Positions 26,488 to 33,667 of a DNA stretch of 48,101 nucleotides are shown here, piece after piece. The stretch comes from Aureimonas sp. AU4 (GTDB lineage: Bacteria > Pseudomonadota > Alphaproteobacteria > Rhizobiales > Rhizobiaceae). A program made the position numbers and the translations under genes. Each line of letters opens with the position of its first letter. Position 1 is the first letter of the stretch. The notes under the pieces were generated by a model. The model was not told where the DNA came from. It was given only the letters and a program-made list of their open reading frames with translations, and ran no database searches. The DNA lies in assembly GCF_001463765.1 (NCBI RefSeq), contig NZ_BBWK01000049.1:1-48101 (forward strand). Reading direction: 5' to 3'.

Positions 26488-26884
26488 CCGTCGCGCCGCT
26501 TTCGCCGCCGGTCTGGACGACGTGGTCCTCGGCACCGCGCCCGAACTGGAAGAGCCCGTAGGCGTTGCGGTCGCCGCGCTGATCGAGCGTGGCCGCGTGC
26601 CCGTCGCCGCGCTGCTCGACAAGGCCGAGATTGCCGCGTCCGCGCTGCGAGAGACCCGCGCTGTTGCCGCGCCCGCGCTGGCGGATCGAGCCGTCGCGAA
26701 GGTCGTTGGAGAGGGCGTAGATGCGCAGTCCCGCATCCAGGAGGCCCGCCGCCTCGCGGTTCGAGGGCGCAAAGGTCCAGGAGACCTGCCCGCCGGCCCG
26801 GGCGGGACCGGGCAGCGCCGACCCGGCGACAAGAAGCGCGAGAAGCGCGGCGCCCGGGGCGCGGAGCGATAGCTGCGAGATCAT
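26471..26884 (-). CDS. Second curlin-repeat protein (CsgA/CsgB-like)
   Basis: Exported amyloid subunit, 137 residues, with a signal peptide ending near PARAGG (about 30). Residues 65-130 are about six tandem 11-residue curlin units of the form x5-Q-x-G-x-x-N: SAGLSQRGRGN, LGLVEQRGDGH, AATLDQRGDRN, AYGLFQFGRGA, EDHVVQTGGES. The Gln and Gly positions are kept while Asn decays towards the end. A non-repeat spacer (about 31-64) precedes the repeats, which is unusual for CsgA and might mark a nucleator or capping subunit. It is last in the curli set, after CsgH. The 3' end overlaps the LysR gene tail. Confidence 0.8.
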   Translation of the reverse strand: MISQLSLRAPGAALLALLVAGSALPGPARAGGQVSWTFAPSNREAAGLLDAGLRIYALSNDLRDGSIRQRGRGNSAGLSQRGRGNLGLVEQRGDGHAATLDQRGDRNAYGLFQFGRGAEDHVVQTGGESGATVSYGW

Positions 26885-26932
26885 GGAAGCGGACCTTTAA
26901 TGCCCTGACGGGCTTTGGCGTCGTGCCGATGG

Positions 26933-26954
26933 GCCGGGCCCGTTCGGGCCCGGC
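26933..26954 (-). other. Ten-pair GC hairpin between csgH and second curlin
   Basis: GCCGGGCCCG and its exact complement are separated by only TT. On the minus-strand transcript this hairpin falls between the csgH stop (26969) and the next curlin start (26884). No U-run follows. It could cut downstream expression (partial termination) or stabilise the upstream mRNA end, tuning subunit ratios. Confidence 0.5.
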
Positions 26955-26968
26955 GTTGGAAGCGCCGA

Positions 26969-27349
26969 TCAGATCCCGCCCGGGATCCGCTTCGTGCAGG
27001 ACTGGGTGCGGCCGCCGAGATCGACGTCGAGCCGGGCGTCGAAGCCCTCGCCACCCGCGTTCAGGCCGACGGTCCCGAGCGTCGCCGTCCCGTCGGGCCC
27101 GATCCGGAAGGGTCCGCCCTGCCGGATCGAGGTGCCGGGACCCGTGACGCGCAGCTCGTAGCGGCCCGCCGTGTCCTCGCCGGCCCGGGCGAGCGCCGTC
27201 AGCGTCAGGGCGCCGCCGCGGGTGACGAGGCGCAGCTCGCAGCTCGCCGGAGCGGCGTCCCCGGTCTTGGCGCCGGCCGCGAGCACGGCGGGCGAGGCGA
27301 CCCCGAGAGCCAGCGCGGCGAAGGCGAGGGACGGCAGGATCCTGGGCAT
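26969..27349 (-). CDS. csgH: CsgH-like curli assembly inhibitor/chaperone
   Basis: Small periplasmic protein, 126 residues, with a signal peptide ending near VLAAG (about 25). The mature part has an immunoglobulin-like strand pattern and two cysteines (in ASCELRLV and TQSCTKRI) at the ends of the domain, with SIRQGGPFRI and GTATLGTVGL between. This matches alphaproteobacterial CsgH, the CsgC counterpart known to stop curlin from polymerising prematurely in the periplasm. It sits between two curlin genes, which strongly supports the call. GGAG precedes the ATG. Confidence 0.8.
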   Translation of the reverse strand: MPRILPSLAFAALALGVASPAVLAAGAKTGDAAPASCELRLVTRGGALTLTALARAGEDTAGRYELRVTGPGTSIRQGGPFRIGPDGTATLGTVGLNAGGEGFDARLDVDLGGRTQSCTKRIPGGI

Positions 27350-27383
27350 GGCATCGCTCCTTCAAACCGGATCGGGTCGGGGA

Positions 27384-27818
27384 TCAGTCGCAGGCCTGGA
27401 CGAAGGCCGCGACGTTGCCGCTGCCCCCTTGCGCGACGTCGGCCGTGCAGCCGCGCCCGACCTGGACGCCGGCCGCGATGTTGCCGTTGCCGTCCTGGGT
27501 GAGGATCGTCGTGTGGTTGGAGCCGAACTGGCCGATGCCCGCCACGTTGCGGTTGCCGGTCTGGTAGGTCGCGCCGTAGTTGTCGGCGCCCTGCTGGCCG
27601 ACCGCCGAGAGGTTTCGGTCGCCGCGCTGCTGGCCGACCATGCGGTTGCCCCGGCCCTCCTGCTGGACGCGGATGCGGTTGCGGTAGCCGTTCTGCGCGC
27701 CGCCGGCCGAGTTGCCCCAGCCGTACTGGTCGATGCGCACGTCGTTGGCGGAAGCCGGCGCGATCGAGGCCAAACCGGCCAGGGCGATCAGGGCGGCGGC
27801 GAGAGGCATGCGGACCAT
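27384..27818 (-). CDS. csgA: Major curlin-repeat protein (CsgA-like)
   Basis: Probable main curli fibre subunit, 144 residues, with a signal peptide (MVRMPLAAALIALAGLASIA...ASA). The mature protein is almost entirely 11-residue curlin units, about ten of them: for example SAGGAQNGYRN, RIRVQQEGRGN, RMVGQQRGDRN, LSAVGQQGADN, YGATYQTGNRN, VAGIGQFGSNH, TTILTQDGNGN. Two cysteines near the C-terminus (GRGCTADVAQ and FVQACD) are unusual for a curlin and might form a disulfide cap. I chose the ATG at 27818, which has GGAGA upstream and a good signal peptide. It is first in the set, 34 bases before csgH. The secretion genes csgE, csgF and csgG are not in the window. Confidence 0.85.
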   Translation of the reverse strand: MVRMPLAAALIALAGLASIAPASANDVRIDQYGWGNSAGGAQNGYRNRIRVQQEGRGNRMVGQQRGDRNLSAVGQQGADNYGATYQTGNRNVAGIGQFGSNHTTILTQDGNGNIAAGVQVGRGCTADVAQGGSGNVAAFVQACD

Positions 27819-27992
27819 GGGAGCGTCTCCGGCGGGAGCCATGCGGCTCGGGGTTGAACGCACCCTTTCTCCACCCCGCCGCCGGAACCGGCCCTGAAGG
27901 CGGCGTTCAGTCGGCGTTCACGCGCCTTGATCCGCTTCGCCGGCACCCAAACGCCGTTCCGTGCGTTGCCCTCTGATGCAACGGAGGCGGAC

Positions 27993-28184
27993 ATGAGCGA
28001 GAAGATCACCGACGGACTGAACGACCGGCCCCGCAACGCCTCGATCGGCCAGACGGCGGGCGGACTGCCCGACGACTCGAGCCGGCCGATCGAGGTGGAC
28101 GAGGCCGAGGTCGCGCGCGTGCGCGACAAGCTGATCGGCGAGACCAAGGAAGCCGAAGCCGAGGTCGAGGCCCATCCGTCCTGA
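27993..28184 (+). CDS. Small acidic hypothetical protein
   Basis: 63 residues, acidic and probably disordered at the start and helical at the end (VDEAEVARVRDKLIGETKEA). The ATG at 27993 has GGAGG six bases upstream; a longer start at 27927 lacks one. No signal peptide, membrane segment or known domain is visible. It stands alone between the curli genes and the sugar island and is followed by a strong hairpin. I do not recognise the family. Confidence 0.6.
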   Translation: MSEKITDGLNDRPRNASIGQTAGGLPDDSSRPIEVDEAEVARVRDKLIGETKEAEAEVEAHPS

Positions 28185-28191
28185 GCGGACG

Positions 28192-28230
28192 GAACCGGCA
28201 CGGGCGTTCGAAGGACGCCCGCGCCGGTTC
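28192..28230. terminator. Bidirectional hairpin terminator
   Basis: A 16-base arm (28192-28207) pairs with 28215-28230 around a seven-base loop, with a single A/C mismatch that becomes a G-U pair on the minus transcript. It lies exactly between the convergent stops of the small protein (28184) and the SDR gene (28235). No U-run, as is common in GC-rich genomes. It likely ends transcription from both sides. Confidence 0.75.
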
Positions 28231-28234
28231 GAGT

Positions 28235-28963
28235 TCAGACGGCGGTGAAGCCGCCGTCGATCGGAAGCGACACGCCCGAGATCATCGAGGCGCCGTCCGA
28301 CAGAAGGAAGACGATCGGCGCGGCGATCTCGTCCTCCGACGCCCAGCGCCCGAGCGGCATGGTCCTGAGGAAGGGCTCCTCGATCTCCGGGCGGCCCCAG
28401 TAGAAGGCCGACATCTCGGTCATCACCACGGTCGGGTTGACGCTGTTGACGCGGATGCCGTGGCGGCCGAGCTCCAGCGCCGAGACGCGCGTGATGTTGT
28501 CGAGCGCGGCCTTGGACGAGCCGTAGGAGATGTGGCCCGACAGCGCGACCAGCGCGGCCTGGCTCGACACGTTGACGATGGCGCCACCCTTGCCCAGCCG
28601 GATCATCGACTGCGAGGCGTACTTGGTGACGAGCAGCGCGCCGCGCGCGTTGATCGAGATCACCTTGTCGAAGACCGCGATGTCGGTGTCCATCGGGGTC
28701 GCGATCTCGCCGCCGAAGCCGCCGCAGTTCACCACGCCCCAGAGGTCGAAGCTCTCCAGCGCGCCGCGCACCTCGTCCTCGGACGTGAGGTCGAAGGGCA
28801 GCGTCCGGCAGCCGGTCTCGGCACTGAGCTTGTCCAGCGCCTCGCGATTGCGACCGCTGGCGACGACGTCGGCCTTGGCCGCCACCAGCTGGCGCACGGT
28901 CGCCCCGCCGATACCCCCGCTCGCCCCGGTCACCAGGATCGTGCGTCCGTTGAAATCCGTCAT
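28235..28963 (-). CDS. SDR oxidoreductase of the dicarbonyl/L-xylulose reductase (DCXR) type
   Basis: Classical SDR, 242 residues. The cofactor motif is TGASGGIG (12-19). The catalytic residues are Ser134 (NVSSQAA), Tyr147 and Lys151 (YGSSK). The segment VNSVNPTVVMTEMSAFYW and the end SGVSLPIDGGFTAV closely follow DCXR, which reduces L-xylulose and other ketoses or dicarbonyls. The usual NNAG motif reads NCGG (79-82), a rare change. The start overlaps the kinase stop by four bases (ATGA). It is the last gene of the minus-strand arm of the sugar island and probably interconverts a ketose and a polyol or sugar acid. Confidence 0.85.
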   Translation of the reverse strand: MTDFNGRTILVTGASGGIGGATVRQLVAAKADVVASGRNREALDKLSAETGCRTLPFDLTSEDEVRGALESFDLWGVVNCGGFGGEIATPMDTDIAVFDKVISINARGALLVTKYASQSMIRLGKGGAIVNVSSQAALVALSGHISYGSSKAALDNITRVSALELGRHGIRVNSVNPTVVMTEMSAFYWGRPEIEEPFLRTMPLGRWASEDEIAAPIVFLLSDGASMISGVSLPIDGGFTAV

Positions 28964-30408
28964 GGGCCTAGCGCCTCCTCCCTGTGATTGACGTTCCGCC
29001 AGCCGCCCGCGATCCGGCGCAGAAGCGCGTCGGCATCGACCGGCACGCGCGTGTCCACCTCCGCGACCGGGCCGAAGCGGAGCGGTCCGGCCCTTCGGGC
29101 GAGCGCGACGAGCTCGGGCACGTAGTCCACGCCGGGATGGGCCGCCGAGCGGTGGCCGACGCGCGCGAGATAGCGCTCGCCGATCACTTCGGGCGGGGCC
29201 GCGCACCAGACCTCAGCGAACTCGCCCGCGCCGGACAGCGCGAGAAGCTCGGCGGTGAACTCCGGCGGCTGGAAGCCGAACCAGGCGTCCATCACGACGC
29301 CCGTGCCCGCCGGCGCCTCGCGCACGAGCTCGAACAGGGCGCGCAGGGTGGCGCGGCCGAGCCGGCGGTTGAAGGGGCGGTCGACGCCCTCGATCTCGTC
29401 CAGGAAGGGCGTCTTCACCGTGTCGAGCGACAGGAGCGGCCAGCCGGTGGCGCGCGAGATCGCGCCGGCCACCGTGCTCTTGCCGCTGGCCGGCACGCCG
29501 TTCACGAGCACGACGCGCTTGGGACCCGCCTCGTGGGGGGTACCCGGCGGGGCGATCAGCGCCGCGCCGATCACGCCCGCGTCGTCGCCGAGCTGCGCCG
29601 CGACGACGGGGCTCCGGTACCAGGAGGCGGGCGCCTCGATCCCCTCCAACGCCGCCACGGCCGCCCCGCCGAGCCCGCCGCCGAGCACGACCACCTCGGG
29701 GTCGTGCACCGCGACGAGGCTGTCGATCGCAAGGCGCAACGGGCCCGCCCAGCGCGCCAGCACCTCGCGCGCCACCACGTCGCCCTCGGCGCGCCGCGCC
29801 AGAAGCTCGGCCGCGGTGGTCTCGGGCGGCAGGCCCGCCTCGCGGATATGGACGCCGAGCGCCGTGCCGGAGGACACCGTCTCGACGCAGCCGCGTCGTC
29901 CGCACAGGCACAGCCGCCCGGCGGGATCGACGCCGATGTGGCCGAGCTGGCCCGCCGCGCCCCGGCCGCGCACGATGCGGCCCTCGTCCATCACCGCGCC
30001 GCCGATGCCGGTGCCGATCGTCAGCATCACGGCCGAGCGTCGGCCGCGCGCCGCGCCCACCGCGCTTTCGGCAACAAGCGCCATGGAGCAGTCGTTGTCG
30101 ACCACGACCGGGCGATGGAAGCGCGCCTCGAGCAGCCCGCGAAGGTCCGTGCCGGATAGATCCACGTAGCCGCCGGACAGGACGCGGCCGTGCTCGAAGT
30201 CGACGCGCCCCGGCACGCCGATGCCGATGCGCGCGACGCCGGTCTGGTCGACCGCCTCGATCAGGTACGCGATGCGCTGGATCACCACGGCGGGGTCGCG
30301 GTCGCTCATGCCCCGCGCCCGCGCCTCGATCGCGCCATCGGGCGAGACGCGCGCGGCGCGCAGATGCGTGCCGCCGATGTCGATGCCGATCGCGCGCTCC
30401 CGCGCCAT
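28960..30408 (-). CDS. ROK-family sugar kinase fused to a P-loop kinase domain
   Basis: Two kinase modules in one 482-residue chain. The N-terminal ROK domain (1-290) has the ATP motif DIGGTHLRAA (10-19), catalytic Asp106 in VVDNDCSMAL, and the zinc motif His157...Cys167-x-Cys169-x4-Cys174 (CLCGRRGC). The C-terminal domain (298-480) has Walker A GVPASGKST (304-312), SLDTVKTPFLDE and VVMDAWFGFQ, like AAA_33 small-molecule kinases. ROK domains phosphorylate hexoses or related sugars; the second domain may phosphorylate another site or substrate. It is coupled to the reductase (ATGA) and lies six bases after the aldolase gene, so it likely makes the phosphorylated substrate that the aldolase cleaves. 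No frameshift separates the modules. Confidence 0.88.
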   Translation of the reverse strand: MARERAIGIDIGGTHLRAARVSPDGAIEARARGMSDRDPAVVIQRIAYLIEAVDQTGVARIGIGVPGRVDFEHGRVLSGGYVDLSGTDLRGLLEARFHRPVVVDNDCSMALVAESAVGAARGRRSAVMLTIGTGIGGAVMDEGRIVRGRGAAGQLGHIGVDPAGRLCLCGRRGCVETVSSGTALGVHIREAGLPPETTAAELLARRAEGDVVAREVLARWAGPLRLAIDSLVAVHDPEVVVLGGGLGGAAVAALEGIEAPASWYRSPVVAAQLGDDAGVIGAALIAPPGTPHEAGPKRVVLVNGVPASGKSTVAGAISRATGWPLLSLDTVKTPFLDEIEGVDRPFNRRLGRATLRALFELVREAPAGTGVVMDAWFGFQPPEFTAELLALSGAGEFAEVWCAAPPEVIGERYLARVGHRSAAHPGVDYVPELVALARRAGPLRFGPVAEVDTRVPVDADALLRRIAGGWRNVNHREEALGP

Positions 30409-30414
30409 GGGACG

Positions 30415-31329
30415 TCAGGCGACCTTGGCGGTGTCGGCGCGGTGGCGGCGGATCACGGCCTGGATCTCGCGCAGGCGCGGCACCGCCACCGTCTCGAGCC
30501 GACGCCGCGTCTCGGCGCGGTCGAGCGAGATGCAGTCCTTCCAGAGCGAGCGCCCCGCGATCACGCCCGACGCGCCGTTGCGCATCGCGCTCTCCACCTG
30601 GCCGAGGAAGGTCGCGTGGTCGACGCCCGCCGAGAGCACCGCCCAGGGCACGTCGCCGCAAAGCCGCGTGACCGCCGCGCAGCTCTCGTCGGAGCCGGGA
30701 TAGGGGATCTTGAGGACCTTGGAGCCGAGCTCCAGGCAAATGCGCGAGCCGCCCTGGATCAGCTCGGGGATCTTCGCTTTGTAGGTGTCGGGCGCCTCGC
30801 CCTCGAGCGCATAGGTCAGGAACTCGACCACGAGCAGGAGGTCCTCGCTGGCGAAGTCGGCGATGACGTCGCGCAGGATGGCGAGGTTGTGCTCGTTGGC
30901 GGCCGGCGTGTCGGAGCGCAGGTAGACCATGATCTTGCCGCCCGTGCCGCCGAGCTCGCGCACGCGCCGCGCGTCGACGCCCTCGACGAGCTTGGACAGG
31001 CGGTAGCCCTCGGGCGAGGTGTCCCAGCCGGATGCGTCGAGCCCGATCAGGAGCGCGGTGTCGCGCGGCAGGACGGCATCGTCGACGAGCTGCGGCACGG
31101 CGCAGATCGGGTCCACCAGGACGCAGCCGGCTTGCGAGGCGAGATAGCGCGTGATGTCGGCCTTGGTTCGCCCGAGCGTGTCGTTGCCGATCGCGGTCTG
31201 CTCGGTCGGGTCGCTGGCGAGCAGCGTGCGCATGCCGCCGCGCTGGTCGCAGGCGATCACCATCATCGCCCCCTCGGGTCCGCAGATCTGGTGGTAGCCC
31301 CGCCGCTCGGCCGTGGTCATTCGCGTCAT
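30415..31329 (-). CDS. Class I aldolase of the LacD/YihT (DeoC/LacD) family
   Basis: Schiff-base aldolase, 304 residues, expected to split a ketose phosphate into a three-carbon unit such as dihydroxyacetone phosphate and an aldehyde. Motifs: MMVIACDQRGGMRTLL (22-37), KIMVYLRSD (132-140), the likely Schiff-base Lys207 in SKVLKIPYPGSDE, VLSAGVD (231-237) and GASGVIAGRSLWKD (252-265). They align with tagatose-1,6-bisphosphate aldolase LacD and sulfofructose-1-phosphate aldolase YihT. I chose the ATG at 31329 with GGAGG seven bases upstream. It is first in the arm divergent from the SorC regulator. Which ketose phosphate it uses is not readable from sequence. Confidence 0.85.
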   Translation of the reverse strand: MTRMTTAERRGYHQICGPEGAMMVIACDQRGGMRTLLASDPTEQTAIGNDTLGRTKADITRYLASQAGCVLVDPICAVPQLVDDAVLPRDTALLIGLDASGWDTSPEGYRLSKLVEGVDARRVRELGGTGGKIMVYLRSDTPAANEHNLAILRDVIADFASEDLLLVVEFLTYALEGEAPDTYKAKIPELIQGGSRICLELGSKVLKIPYPGSDESCAAVTRLCGDVPWAVLSAGVDHATFLGQVESAMRNGASGVIAGRSLWKDCISLDRAETRRRLETVAVPRLREIQAVIRRHRADTAKVA

Positions 31330-31431
31330 GGATGGTCCTCCCGCCGGCCAGGAAGCGCCCATGACGCTCCATCTGCCTTAACAGTCGCGCTCTGGGCGAT
31401 TACCTGCTAGACGTATGTGTAACGTGTTTCA

Positions 31432-31446
31432 GAAAGGAATTGCAAG
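31432..31446 (+). promoter_or_regulatory. Candidate SorC site, copy 1, overlapping the regulator's translation start
   Basis: GAAAGGAATTGCAAG matches 11 of 13 bases with GGAAGGAATTCCA at 32405-32417, upstream of the transporter genes. This copy also contains the only good Shine-Dalgarno-like sequence (AAGGA) for the regulator, so occupancy would block regulator expression. Part or all of the similarity could simply reflect the ribosome binding site. Confidence 0.3.
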
Positions 31447-32376
31447 CTGCCTCCCGTCGAACCCAAAGCCTCCCGAACGCTGCTCCACACGGTCGCCAAG
31501 CTGCACTACGAGAGCGAGTTGGCACAGGTGGACATCGCCAAGCGGCTCGGCCTGTCGGCGGCGACGATCTCGCGCCTCCTGCAGCGGGCGCGGGCGGAGG
31601 GCATCGTGCGCATCGAGGTGCGCGACCTCGCCGCCCCGGAGGATCTGGCGCGCGACCTGTGCGAGCGGCTCGGGCTGAAGGCGGCGGCGGTCACCGAGAC
31701 GCCGCCGGCGGGCGGCGCCGAGGCGCTGGCCGCGCCGGTCGGCGAGCTCCTGCGCGGGGCGAACCTGCGGGCGGGCTCGGTGCTCGCGGTCGGCTGGGGC
31801 CGCGCCGTGCAGGCGGTGGTCGAGGCGGGCCTGCCGGAGATGGCGGGCATCCTCACCGTGCCGGCGACCGGCGGCATGCAACAGCACGCCCCGCATTTCC
31901 AGGTGAACGAGTTCGTGCGCCTCGCCGCCCGCTCCACCGGCGGCAACCCGCATTTCGTCCACGCGCCCTACCTGCCCTCGGCGGAGTCGCGCGACGCCTT
32001 TCTGGCCGATCCCGCGATCGCGGAAGGGGTAGCGCTTTGGGAGAGGGCCGACGCCGCCTTGGTCGGCATCGGCCTGCCGCGCCTGCCGGGCTCGCCCTAT
32101 GCCGGCGCCTCGACGCCCGACGAGCGGGCGCTCGCGGAGGCTGCGGGCGATGTCATCCGCCACTATTTCGACGCCGGAGGCGCGCCGGTCGCCTGGGAGG
32201 GCGAGCGGCGCATGATCGCGATGTCGCGCGAGCAGCTCGCCCGAACGCCCTTGGTGATCGGGGTGGCGAGCGGCGAGGCCAAGGCCGCCGCCATCCGCGC
32301 GGCCGCGCGCGCCGGGCTGATCTCGGCGCTCGCGACCGACACGCACACCGCCGAGGCGCTTCTCGACCTCGCCTGA
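31447..32376 (+). CDS. SorC-family transcriptional regulator
   Basis: Sugar-phosphate-responsive regulator, about 309 residues. The helix-turn-helix LHYESELAQVDIAKRLGLSA and ATISRLLQRARAEGIVRIEV is family-typical. The C-terminal SorC sugar-binding domain contains AVGWGRAVQAV, VPATGGMQQ, GIGLPRLPGSPYA and the closing ALATDTHTAEALLDLA. The start is unusual. The frame is open from 31423, but between there and the motif it has no ATG, GTG or TTG; a TTG at 31519 would cut off the first helix. CTG at 31447 has AAGGA eight bases upstream and gives the full family N-terminus, so I chose it. It sits between the divergent aldolase and transporter operons and probably regulates both. Confidence 0.8.
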   Translation: MPPVEPKASRTLLHTVAKLHYESELAQVDIAKRLGLSAATISRLLQRARAEGIVRIEVRDLAAPEDLARDLCERLGLKAAAVTETPPAGGAEALAAPVGELLRGANLRAGSVLAVGWGRAVQAVVEAGLPEMAGILTVPATGGMQQHAPHFQVNEFVRLAARSTGGNPHFVHAPYLPSAESRDAFLADPAIAEGVALWERADAALVGIGLPRLPGSPYAGASTPDERALAEAAGDVIRHYFDAGGAPVAWEGERRMIAMSREQLARTPLVIGVASGEAKAAAIRAAARAGLISALATDTHTAEALLDLA

Positions 32377-32402
32377 GGAGCCACCACGCGGAGAAATCGT
32401 TC

Positions 32403-32418
32403 CTGGAAGGAATTCCAG
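32403..32418. promoter_or_regulatory. Inverted repeat before the transporter operon (SorC operator or terminator)
   Basis: CTGGAA-GGAA-TTCCAG is a perfect six-base inverted repeat 27 bases after the SorC stop, followed by CAACATTTTTCT. As RNA it would be a small hairpin with a U-run, so it may terminate the regulator gene. As DNA it resembles the copy at 31432-31446 and lies just before a TTGACG -35-like box (32432-32437), where it could be an operator. Confidence 0.45.
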
Positions 32419-32560
32419 CAACATTTTTCTCTTGACGCGCACGTTGCGGCCGGACGAGCATGCAAGCGTTGGGCGAGAACGAATCCCGGTGGGGATCCGC
32501 TTCGGGCAGACACGTGTGGGAGCGCGTGCCGGGGCCGCCCGTCTCTGGGAGGAGAAGCTG

Positions 32561-33565
32561 ATGCTGCGCCGTTCGATTCTGAAGACCGTGGCCATGCTCG
32601 CGCTGGGAAGCGCGATCGGCCTGACCACCGCCGTGGCCCCCGGCCACGCGCAGGACAAGAAGCGCTACACGGTGGCGCTGATCCCGGGCCTGACCACGGA
32701 TGCCTTCTACATCACCATGCGCAAGGGCGCGCAGGCCGCCGCCGACGCGCTGGGCGTCGACCTCGTCTTCCAGGGCGCGCCGGAGTTCAACCCGGTCGTG
32801 CAGGTGCCCGTCCTCGACGCCACGATCGCCCGCAAGCCCGACGCGATCCTGATCGCCCCCACCGACAAGACCCAGCTCGTCGAGCCGCTGCGCAAAGCCA
32901 AGGACGCCGGCATCGCGGTGATCACGGTGGACACGTTCATCGGCACCGGCCAGTACCAGACGGGCGCGGGCGACGCCGACTTCCCGCTCGCCTACATCGC
33001 CTCCGACAACGTGCTCGGCGGTCGCATGGCCGCGCGGGCGCTTGCCAAGGCCATCGGCGAGGGCGGCGGCAAGGTCTACGTCTCCAACGTCAAGCCCGGC
33101 ATCTCGACCACCGACCAGCGCGAGCAGGGCTTCAAGGACGAGATGCGCGAGAACTTCCCCGCCATCACCGTCCTCGACACGCAGTTCAACGAGAACGACG
33201 CCAACCGCGCGGCGAGCCAGCTCCAGGCGGTCTACGCCCGCAACTCCGACCTCAAGGGCGTGTTCGGCGCCAATCTCTTCTCGGCGATCGGCGCGGGCAA
33301 CGGCGTCCAGCAGGCGGGCCAGACCGGCAAGGTCAAGGTCATCGCCTTCGACGCGCCCGGCTCGATCGTCGACAACATCCAGTCCGGCCTCGTGGACGCC
33401 GCGATCGCCCAGCACCCGGCCGAGATCGGCTACTACGGCGTCGTGTCGGCCTACGCCCACCTTACGGGCCAGTCGATCCCGGTCTCGATCGGCACCGGCT
33501 TCACTGTGATCGACAAGGGCAACGTCACAAACCCCGACGTCGCCAAGTACGTCTACTCGGACTAG
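32561..33565 (+). CDS. Sugar ABC transporter periplasmic binding protein (RbsB/FrcB-like)
   Basis: Family-4-type (peripla_BP_4) sugar receptor, 334 residues, with a signal peptide ending at GHA (about 29). Mature motifs are YTVALIPGLTTDAFYITMRK, DAILIAPTDKTQLVEPLRKA, VITVDTF, VYVSNVKPGISTTDQREQGF and VIAFDAPGSIVDNIQSGLVD, the hinge pattern of ribose/fructose-type receptors. GGAGGAG lies upstream of the ATG. The 185-base gap after the SorC gene carries the likely promoter. It is first of five genes on this arm; the ligand would be the pathway's sugar or sugar acid. Confidence 0.9.
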   Translation: MLRRSILKTVAMLALGSAIGLTTAVAPGHAQDKKRYTVALIPGLTTDAFYITMRKGAQAAADALGVDLVFQGAPEFNPVVQVPVLDATIARKPDAILIAPTDKTQLVEPLRKAKDAGIAVITVDTFIGTGQYQTGAGDADFPLAYIASDNVLGGRMAARALAKAIGEGGGKVYVSNVKPGISTTDQREQGFKDEMRENFPAITVLDTQFNENDANRAASQLQAVYARNSDLKGVFGANLFSAIGAGNGVQQAGQTGKVKVIAFDAPGSIVDNIQSGLVDAAIAQHPAEIGYYGVVSAYAHLTGQSIPVSIGTGFTVIDKGNVTNPDVAKYVYSD

Positions 33566-33667
33566 CGCGCGGTCGCCCGGCTTCCCGCCTGAGCGCCGGA
33601 AGCCGGCTCACCCACGTTCCTCCCCTCGATCCACGGGACGCGGCCGTCGGGCTGCGCGGGTATTCTC

